Notes under the pieces: model-generated
Seen by the model: only the letters and a program-made list of their open reading frames with translations
Databases searched by the model: none
Told to the model about the DNA's origin: nothing
Assembly (NCBI RefSeq): GCF_040802235.1
Contig: NC_133172.1
Location: 29,841,738 to 29,905,737, forward strand
DNA from: Manis javanica
Lineage: Eukaryota > Chordata > Mammalia > Pholidota > Manidae
Direction: 5' to 3'
Length of the DNA stretch: 64,000 nt
In this document: in pieces, positions 55,150 to 64,000 of the stretch
Position numbering within the stretch: the first letter of the stretch is position 1
Layout: each line of letters starts with the position of its first letter
Made by a program: the position numbers and the translations under genes

Positions 55150-55255
55150 AATTACTATAAGTAATAAACATGTTCATACACTTAGTATGTGTGTGTGGCA
55201 TCATCAGTCTCAGTATGTGAAACCAGCTGTGAGCAGTGCAATCCTACTGGTTGGC
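55150..55255 (+). repeat. LTR-like repeat, copy 2
   Basis: AAGTAATAAACATGTTCATACACTTAGTATGTGTGTG, GTCTCAGTATGTGAAACCA, GCAGTGCAATCCTACTGG: a diverged direct repeat of 54120-54240, about 1.03 kb downstream. Confidence 0.5.
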
Positions 55256-57439
55256 CTATGGCAGGCTTGCCTAAATCCTATAACAAAAGGGATGGCCCAC
55301 TGACTATCATAGCCTAAGCATGGGATTTCTTCCTGGAAAACTGGGGTTCATTACAGGTAAAAAACAATAAGAATAAGGTCACGTTCTTAATTTTGTCAAA
55401 CCCTCTCATCCCTGTTCCCATGGTTACTTTACTTTTGTGCCATTAGGAAGATTCAGATTGGATAATAAAAATATAGTTGGTCACCTTGGATAATTTCATC
55501 AGTATTTTGTTAAAAAAAGCTCTTCTCCTGGGAAGGCTTTCTGGTGAGCATTAAATGTGATAAAATAATCTTTCCCAAAATTTAATCATTATCTAATATT
55601 TCAATCTTGCTACTTCTAAAACACTGACTATCTAGTCTATTACCTCTATCAGAGCAGCTTCATTGGCATGTGATCTGTCTAGTTGCACAAACCCCATACT
55701 AGGCAGAGTCCCAGGCTTTGTTTAATGCTTCACTTTCAGCATCTTGAAATTCTGTGAAATTGAGTTTTTTAAGTAAAGTCTGGAACATCAAGCATGCATG
55801 CGAGTGGAGGAAGTACAGTGGATGGCAAAACCCTCACATGGTTGTGGTCTAGCACCTATCAATACCATCGGCATGGTGGGAAGCATGAATGCATAGCAGT
55901 TGGTATGGTACATAAACATATGCCTTGGGGCAGCTCAGAGCCCTACGGGAATTTCCAAGACAGAACCTGAGACCAGATTGGAGCTGGCATTAGCTAAGCC
56001 GCAGAAAAAGTGCCAGCAGCAGTGGCTATGGGAGAGAGGTGGAACTCTGCATGGATGTCGAGACCTGAGATGGGAGGCTGACTTGTTCATCTACCTGCAG
56101 AGCCTGTCCTCGAGGCATCTGTAGTCATATTAACCCTCTAGTCTAAGCATTGTGCCAGAATCTGCCTGCAGTCAAGCAGTAAATTATGTCAGTAAATTGC
56201 TAGAAAATAAAAGTGTACATATGGATATTGCAGTGAAGAATATTGGCAGTTATTAGAACACTTCAAAAAGTTTAGAATCTCCAGTTTCTTCATTTCAGGA
56301 ATGACCTTTAAATATCAGAAGACAATTTTTAATTATTTCCTTGAAATTCAAGATACAGCACTAGAATGCATAGACAGGCATTTGGAATTACATACGAATC
56401 ATGGAGTTGCTTTGTTTCTTACATGACCTCCACAAGTTACAAGAAATGTCAGAGGAAAGAATAAAATACCTTTATATAAATTCACATTTAAATTAAATTC
56501 AGAGTGCAAGAAAGTGATTGGTATGAAGTGTTAAATCTTTTTTGAAAAAATGTTCTGCAAACAATATCAGGTCCAGATGTACCAAATTTTATTTTTTGAA
56601 ATAATTTATTAGAAATTTATCCTAATATTATCACAGCTTATAAATATTCTTAGTTCCAGAAACAGTTTATCAGAAGAAAGATCCTTCCCCAAATTAAAAA
56701 TTATCAAAATTATTTGCAACCTTGCGTTTATCTAGAGTGGTGAACATTGCTGTCAGTCACATCAATTGTAAATAAAATTGCTCCAAATATAAATTTTGAG
56801 GATCTAGCAAATGAATTTTCAGAAAAGTGAGACAAAAATCCTATGATCAATCAAGATGCTATAGTAAGAAGTTATTACTTAAGGTACTATATAAAACTAT
56901 AACACCATTATTTTTTTTGCAATTTGTAAGTTAATATTTCTCATGTAGCAGTAGTAACCCTGTTATGTTTAGAATTACATTGAATAATAAGATCTTTGAG
57001 GAAAAAGCTTTATATTTTTGTACTTTTAATAACAAGGTACTATGCAAGGGGTCCTTCATTTTCATTTTTTATTAGATAATGTAAGTTATTCAACTTTTCC
57101 TACACACAGGTCATCAATTATTTTAAATCCTACCTCTACTTATCCTCTCATCTATGTAGAGTAAACTTTGAGATGTATTGTTCAAAGTTCTAATATTGGG
57201 AGAACTTTTCATCTTTTTCAGGACTATCCCTATGAAAAGAGGTGTTCCAACATGTATATGACATTTCTATCAGTTCCCACAAACAGACGCTTCTAAGTAA
57301 TATTGCCAAACTTTTAATTTAGATGCCATATGGTATATCATTGGGTATGATAACCTGCTATAAGTAAATTATGCTTTATTTTTAAAAGTTATCTATAGCC
57401 TATCTATACGATAATCAGTGAAATAGAATGTAAAAATAA

Positions 57440-57600
57440 GGTGGGCCTGTCAGATATGACTTTAAATTTTGTTTCCATCACTTATAAGTTGTGTGATCTT
57501 AGACAACTCACTTAATTTTTCTTGGCCCAAATTTATTTATCTGTAAGATAATGGACTTGTTTAGTTGCCTTTTAAGCCCCTTTATGGTTCTAAAATTTTA
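57440..57600 (+). repeat. MIR SINE fragment
   Basis: CATCACTTATAAGTTGTGTGATCTTAGACAACTCACTTAA followed by ATTTATCTGTAAGATAATGGAC is a diverged MIR core, sense. Confidence 0.75.
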
Positions 57601-59671
57601 TATAGCAAAAGTATTTAAAAATATTTAATCACAACGATGGTTGATTACCCAAACAAAAATGCCATTAACCTCAAAATTTAAGAGTTATAATTTTGAAGCA
57701 AAATTTACAAGTATTGACTGACTTAATGTAGAGTGTCATGATTTACGTATTCTGGGACTATATCACAGAATTATAGATCAGCTTCCAATAATTAAGTGGT
57801 CTAGTTTTATAGAGGAGTGCATGTTGTAGCTGAAGAAAAGCAATATAGACCTGGATATATCAGTGACAGCTTAGTTACAGCATCTTTTTTTCACAGTCTA
57901 TAAAGTTTGGCATTTGTCATATAACCTATAATCCCATTTCCTTCCCACGTCTTCAACTCTCCCACTTCCTCATGTGTAATTTATATTCCAGAGAGCGTAG
58001 TACTAACCATAAATTTTTTCCCTGAAAATTTTTTTCACTTAAATTTATAAAATCTTTCTGAAATCTAGTATTACCACAAGAAGAGTCATGCATTGAAGAA
58101 ACTTTCCCATTTCTTTATAGCAATGTAGAAAATGCATTTGTTGTACTAAGATGGAGCAACCAGTAATAACAAAGTGAGTTTCTTCCTATTTCCAAGGTGC
58201 CACAGGTCATTCACTCAGGGGCTGACTGCTAGGTATGGTATAATGTTATCTGTTCTTGAGCAAATAAGCTCACAGTTCTGTGGTGAAAAGCCCCAAATAG
58301 AGCATTGTGTTTGCTTAAATAAATGTGGTAGAAATCAACAGCTCTGACTAATAGACCACAGTGCTCACAATGCGTGTTTGTTTCTAGTATTTGTAATTTC
58401 TGGGTCTGTTTATTCTGCATCTACACATTCTTTGTTTCCAGACACTCTGCTGATTTCTGAATTGAGGTCAGGCTGTTCTTTCTAACACTGCTTTATAAAC
58501 AAGTGATGAGATATGCAGTACCCCAGGATAGATCAGAAACTTCTAAAGTACTGTATGGAATTCTGGGCACACTGCACACAGCCTTTGAGCAAATAAATAG
58601 ATTTCAGATCAGTCTTCTCTTTCTCAATTTGACTTTACATGATGGAGGAAACCATGTGGACAAAATTAGAAAATTTAGAATATTAGGACAAGAAACTATT
58701 CTAGAATAGAAAGCATGCTATGCTGTAGAGTCCTCTGTTGGATATGATGTTGGCCAGAACACTTACTGAAATTAAAGGTAAAAGCATAGTTGTAGTCATT
58801 TCCTCCCTTTTTTAAAAGTCATTCCATACTAGAACAAGAGAAAAAGTAACCTGCTCCAAATTCTGTCAATGGATAAATTACTAAATATTATAAGAGAAAA
58901 CAGCAACAAAATTAATACTTTATAAATGAGTATGACATCATTTTAAATGAATCACCCAAATAATATTTGTTTTTATTCTGAAATAAAGTGTTTAGTTCAA
59001 AATCACATCATCCAAAATTACTTTTACTCAGACTCTATTTAGAACTTGAAAAATGTCATTAGCAATTTATCATGGAGTATTCTGGGAAGAATGTGGAGTA
59101 GAGAGAACCTAAATCTACCTTATCCCAACTATACTCTTCCCCAATCTACACTTATTCACAGGGAATTTCACCCTGAATAACAGAAACTGAAGTGAACATT
59201 TTCCATACCACAAGGAAGAGAAAAATAAAAAACAAACAAACAAACCCAAAACAGCAGGAATGAAAGAGACATGGTAAAGGAGGGTAACCCACCCACCCCC
59301 AGCACAGTGACTGGCAGAGGGAAGGGGGAGGGGTGTCCCTGAAAGAGCCAGGCATGGACTCCCTGCCCTGAGAGGCAGTAAAAAAAAACCTTGACATTTA
59401 AAGTACAACTAGACCATAGTGGAATAACTTAAGTTTCAAAATCAAATACCTACCAGTTAGTAAGGAAACAGTTTGAGGCAATCTGGGATCAGAGGAGCCA
59501 GCCAGTGCAATTGTTTGTGCTCCTTCTGTACATCTTAGTGTGGCCCAGAGCAGGAGCTAGGTACACACACCAATCTCAGACTTGGTCTGGTTGGCCCCCT
59601 CATCCCCACCCATACCCAGGTACCTGGAGATTCAGCAGTCATGCCCTACTGCTCACTGTTACCCAACCACT

Positions 59672-60215
59672 GGAAAGTTCCCTGGCTCACAGGGAGGGTG
59701 CACAAATTTGTGGGCTGGTACTACCAAGAAAATTCCCCAGAGCACTTTGGGGGGACACACTTGTGGGATTGACACTTGGCCACCAGTGGGACTTGACAGG
59801 TACCAATGTGGGAATTCTCCAGGGTAGCCAAGAGAGTACAGGGGCTGTGGGATAATGTGTGTGCATGATATCTGATCCTGGTCCCAGTGGGGCCACAGGT
59901 GCTGATGAAGAAATTCCCCCTGGAAACCCAGAGTGTGCAGAGGCCTCATGGGAACATGCAACAAACACAGTGCCTGATCCTAGCCACCAACAGGAGGTAG
60001 GGAGCTAACATGGGAATTCCCTTGAGCAGCCATGAAGGGACTGGGGAAAAGTGCGCAGAGCTTGATTCCATGCTATCAGTAGAAACCAGTGGGCACCTGT
60101 CATGGGAGTTCTCTGGAGTGGTCCTGAGCAAACCAGCAAACCAGCATGTTCTTAGGCATGCAAATGAGGAGACACTAAGGCCTCAACTGGTGCAAATTTG
60201 GGAGTTACCTGGAGT
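59672..60215 (+). repeat. Irregular monomer-like units in the L1 5' region
   Basis: A (G)GGAATTC(T/C)C(C)-type motif with a following CTGG/CAGG recurs at about 59672, 59728, 59810, 59910, 60012, 60104 and 60200, with spacing 56, 82, 100, 102, 92 and 96 bp. Neighbouring words (accaatgtggg, gggcacctgt catggg, ggagctaacatggg) also recur in altered form. Confidence 0.5.
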
Positions 60216-60639
60216 GTATCCCCAACCCACTGCTGCCCCATCACCCTCTCTGTGCCAGCACAGAACCCACAGGTGACCACCCATGATCTCCTCCAATGGA
60301 TCTTCAAGGTCTTGTCCCCAGGGACCACACCCTCAGAGCCCCAGCACCATGAAAAGACTGCCTTACACTTGTCAGCCTCCAGCTTGCCAAAACCACAGGC
60401 ACAAAATATACACAGGGCACTCTTCCCCAGAAGGTCAGTACTTCAAGACTTGGAGACTGAACCCTTCAGTGAATTCATAGAACCAAGCACAGAGAATCAT
60501 TTGAAATTAGAGGAAAATGCTGCAAAGAACAGAACAAGAAAAGGCTCTAGAAAAGGAGCTAAATGAAACAGTTAACCAGACTACCTGGTAAAGAGTTGAA
60601 TGCAGTGATACTCACTGGATGTAAATAAACAATAGCAGA

Positions 60640-61020
60640 ACTCAAGGCAGACCTCAGCAAAGAAATAGAAATTATAAAAAGGAACCAATCAGAAGTGAAT
60701 AATCAAACAGATGAAATAAAAAAATTGGGGGGAATGAACATCAGACTAAAGGATGCAGAAGAATGGATTAGTGACTTGGAAGATAGAGTAATGGAAAGCA
60801 CTCAGGCTGAACAGCAAAAGGAAGAAAGAATTAAAAGAAATAAGAATAACATAAGAGAACTTGGGACATCAAATGTCTTAACATCCACACTGTAGGAAAC
60901 CCAGAAGAGGAAGAAGACAGAGAACGAAGTAGAAAATGTACTTAAAGAGATAATAGCTGAACATTTCCCCCAACTGGGAAGGAAACAGTCTTCCAGGTCC
61001 AGGAATCACAGAAAGCTCTA
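60640..61020 (+). pseudogene. L1 ORF1 coiled-coil remnant
   Basis: 60695-60895 encodes NRxDEIKKL...RLKDAEEWISDLEDRVMEST followed by EERIKRNKNNIRELG, the L1 ORF1p coiled-coil end just before the RRM. The frame then ends; downstream text still resembles the RRM (AEHFPQLGRK near 60960) in another frame. Confidence 0.75.
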
Positions 61021-61566
61021 AATAAGATGAAACCAAGGAGGTCCACACAAAGACACATTTAAATTAAAATGCCAAAGCTCACAGACAAAGAGAGAGTCAA
61101 AAGCAGCAAAAAAAACCCAAGAAAATGCAACAAGTTACATATAAGGGAAACCCCATAAGTTTAACAAGCTGATTTTTTGGTAGAAACTCTACAAGCCTGA
61201 AGAGAATGGCATGATATTACCAAAGTTCTGAACTAAAAAAACCTTCCAACCCAGAATACTCTACCTAGCAATGTTATACTTCAGAATTCAGGAAAGAGAG
61301 CTTCACAGATAAACATAAGTTGAAAGAGTTCACCACCTCTAAACCTGCCTTACAAGAAATGTTAAAGGGACTTCATTAAGAGGAAAAAAAAGACCCAAAG
61401 TAGAAGCAAGAAATTTAAGAGCAGGAAAAATTTCCATTGGTGAAGCAAACATACAGCAGAGGTAGTAGAACAGTTATTTAAAAGCTAATATAAAATCAAA
61501 AATACAAAAGTAACAAAGGCAATTACATCTAAAAATTAAGAGAATCATTTAATAAAAAAGGAGTAA

Positions 61567-61567
<1 letters not shown>

Positions 61568-61601
<34 letters not shown>
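61568..61601. repeat. (TA)n microsatellite
   Basis: Perfect alternating AT for 34 bp inside the L1 inter-ORF region. Confidence 0.95.
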
Positions 61602-61604
<3 letters not shown>

Positions 61605-61887
61605 AACATGAAGGAGGAAGAATAAGAAATGTAGTGGTGTTCAAATGTGTTCAAATGTAAATGACCATCAATTTGTTATAGATTGTTGTATTTATAGGAT
61701 GTCCTTTAAGAACCCCCTGGTAACCACAAACCAAAAACTTATTATAGATACACAAAAAAATAAAAAGAAAGGAAGCCAATCATAACATTAAAGAAAGTCA
61801 GAAAGCAAGAGAAAAGAGTGAGAGGAAGAAAGGATCAGAGAAGAACAAAAACAACCAGGAAATATTTAACAAAATAATGGTAAGTAC

Positions 61888-64000
61888 ATGCATATCAATA
61901 ATTACTTTAATGCTAATGGCCTAAATGTCCAATCAAAATACCAGATAACTGAATGGATTGAAAAACCAAGACCCATCTATTTGCTTCCTGTATCTCATTT
62001 CAGACCTAAAGACACACACAGACTGAAACTGAAAGGATGGAAAAATATATACCTTGAAAATAGAGATGAAAATCTGGTGTTACAATACTTACAACAAAAT
62101 AGACTTTAAAACAAAGAAAGTAACAAGAGACAAGGACATTACATAATGATAAAGGAATCAGTCCAACAGGAAGATATAACAATCACAAACATCTATGCAC
62201 CGAACATCAGAACACCTAAATATATAAACCAAACACTAACAGAACTAAAGGGAGAAATTGAAAGCAATACAATAATAGTAAGGGTAATTACACCCTATTT
62301 ATATCAATAGATCAGCCAGACAGAAAATTAAAAAAGGAAACAGAGGCATTGAATGACACATTAGAACAAATTGTCTGAAAAGATATTTACAGGTTATTCT
62401 ACACAAAGCTAAAGAATACACATTTTTCTTAAGTGCACATGGAATGTTCTCCAAAACAGATTGCATATTAGGATATAAAACAAGTCTCAAAAAATTTAAG
62501 ATAGTTGAAATCAAGTATCTTCTCAGATCATAATGGTATGAAACTAGAAATCAATTACTGGAAAAATATTGGAAAAAACACATGAACACGTGGAGGCTAA
62601 ACAACATGTTTCTAAATAATGGATCAGTGAACAGATCAAAGAGAAAATAAAACAATACATGGAGACAAATTAAACAAAAACACAACAGTTAAAAATATAT
62701 GGGATGAAGCAAAAGCAAAAAATTATATGTCTACAAATTGGACAACCTAGAAAAATGGATAAGTTCCTAGAAACGTACAGTCTTCCAAGACTGACCCAGG
62801 AAGAAATAGAAAATTTGAACAGACCAATTACCAGTAACAATATTGAACTGGTAATCAAACAACTCCAAGCAAATAATCCCAGGACCAGATAGCTTCATGG
62901 GTGACTTGTACTAAACATTCAAAGGTGAGCTTATAGTTACCCTTCTTAAAGTATTCCAAAAAATAGAAGAGATGGGAGTACTTCCAAACTCATTGTATGA
63001 GACCAGTGTTGCTCTAATACCAGAACCAGACAGACAGTACAAAAAGAAAACTACAGACCAATATCCCTCATGAATATAAACATGAAAATCCTCAACAAAA
63101 TATTAGCAAACTGAATTCAAAAATACATCAAAATTATCATTCATCTTGACCAACCAGGATTTATTGCAGAGATGCAAGCATAGTACAATATCCACAAACC
63201 AATCAATGTGATGTATCACATTAATAAAAAGAAGGATAAAAACCATATGAGCATCTCAATAGATACTGAAAAGCATTTGAAAAAATGCCATATCCATTTA
63301 TGATAAAAAAACTCTACAAAGTGGGTATAAAGGGAACATACCTCATCATAATAAAGGCCATATATGACAAACTCACAGCCATTATACTCAATTGTGAAAA
63401 GAGGAAAGTTTTTTCTCTAAGATCAGAACAAGACAAGGATCCACATCTCATCCATTTTTCAAAATAGTACTAGACATCCTAGCCATGGAAGTCAGACCAA
63501 AAAGAAAAAATAAAATAAAATGCATCCAAATTGTTAGGGAAGAAATAAAACTGTAACTATGTGCAGATGATATGGCACTATATATAGAAAACCCTAAAGA
63601 CTACACCAGAGAGCTATGAGAACTAATAACTGGATTCAGCAAAGTCACAATACATAAAATAAACATACAGAAATCTGTTGCATTCCTATATCTAACAATG
63701 AACTAACAGGACAAGAAGTCAAGAAAACAACTCCATTTACAATTTTATCAAAAAATAATAAAATGCTTATGAATAAACCTAACCAAGGTGAAAGACTTGA
63801 AAACTCTGAAAACCATAAGACACTGAGAAATGAAATTAAAGCTACAAACAAATGGAAATCTATCCCATGCTCATGGATAGGAAGAATTAATAGTGTCAAA
63901 ATGGTCCTCCTGCCCAAAGCAACTTAAAGACTCAGTACAATCCCTATCAAAACACCAATGGCATTTTTCAATGAGCTAGATCAAATAATCTTAAAATTTG
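61888..64000 (+). pseudogene. L1 ORF2 remnant
   Basis: Endonuclease pieces from 61888, the post-endonuclease part at 62704-62892 ([22 protein letters not shown]), and RT-like segments around 63285-63470 ([26 protein letters not shown]) appear in order but in several frames. The active-site region near 63560 (CADDMALYI-like) is still recognisable. It runs off the window. Confidence 0.8.

Larger units (their letters stand above)
48116..59079. other. AT-rich intergenic region with sparse ancient repeats
   Basis: About 11 kb without a recognisable gene. Individual repeats that can be supported are listed separately (L2 50815-50900, LTR-like 54120-54240 and 55150-55255, MIR 54955-55060 and 57440-57600). 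A short minus-strand open frame at 52421-52203 is listed as a candidate. Elsewhere stops are frequent on both strands. Confidence 0.5.
59080..64000 (+). mobile_element. L1 with 5' region, sense, continuing past the window
   Basis: The 5' region (about 59080-60280) contains irregular repeated units. ORF1 remains (about 60640-61020) and an inter-ORF region with a TA microsatellite follow, then ORF2 from about 61890 to the window end. ORF2 shows the endonuclease (NGLNVQSKYQITEWIEKPRPIYLLPVSHFRPKDT in its first piece) and a broken RT. The element is older than the one at 19166-24860: frames are short and stops frequent. Confidence 0.8.

Noticed and set aside
59505..60566. Frames of 90-122 codons in the L1 5' region on both strands
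   Set aside because: They coincide with the repetitive L1 5' sequence, overlap each other and show no domain.

Overview
The window reads as nuclear DNA of a placental mammal. It has L1 LINEs of several ages on both strands, ancient MIR/L2 and hAT-type repeats, class I (gammaretrovirus-like) endogenous retroviruses, and split gene exons with canonical splice signals. I see no Alu, B1/B2, carnivore tRNA-Lys SINE or ruminant BovB/Bov-tA. The lineage therefore lacks a very abundant young SINE here. A pangolin- or xenarthran-like genome is possible, but the order cannot be fixed from this sequence. The gene content (CD177-like exons beside CEACAM3/4-like exons, with a KRAB-zinc-finger leader exon nearby) points to the region equivalent to human 19q13.2-q13.31.

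Layout. 1-2057: AT-rich, nothing recognised. 2058-11676: a stack of endogenous retroviruses. A plus-strand ERV env tail and 3' LTR (2402-2625 continuing at 11075-11676) is split by a complete 8.45-kb minus-strand provirus (2626-11074). That provirus has a tRNA-Phe primer-binding site, gag, pro, pol, env, a polypurine tract and two ~250-bp LTRs, flanked by a 5-bp target duplication. About 11785-12620: LTR-like sequence. 13351-14620: a CTCF-like motif and a CpG island with a splice donor, followed by a KRAB-ZNF-type leader exon at 16591-16687; no KRAB box or zinc fingers follow. 17400-24860: an old minus-strand L1 and then a near-full-length younger minus-strand L1.

26810-32424: eight exons of a CD177-like gene (neutrophil GPI-anchored Ly6/uPAR-domain receptor). 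It has several frameshifts and two lost splice donors, and I see no terminal exon, so it is read as a pseudogene. 34480-37410: a CEACAM3/4-like locus with a GC-rich E-box promoter, a damaged leader exon, an open Ig-V-like N-domain exon, and two cytoplasmic exons whose phase-0 join makes an ITAM-like YxxL-x7-YxxV, ending at a poly(A) signal. The transmembrane exon is not visible; an L1 fragment lies in that interval.

38250-48110: mostly L1 fragments, many minus-strand, with nested insertions. 48110-59080: AT-rich, sparse ancient repeats. 59080-64000: a plus-strand L1 with an internally repetitive 5' region, running off the window end.

No gene here is demonstrably intact. The window is a gene-family boundary (granulocyte receptors CD177 and CEACAM) decayed and expanded by retroelements.
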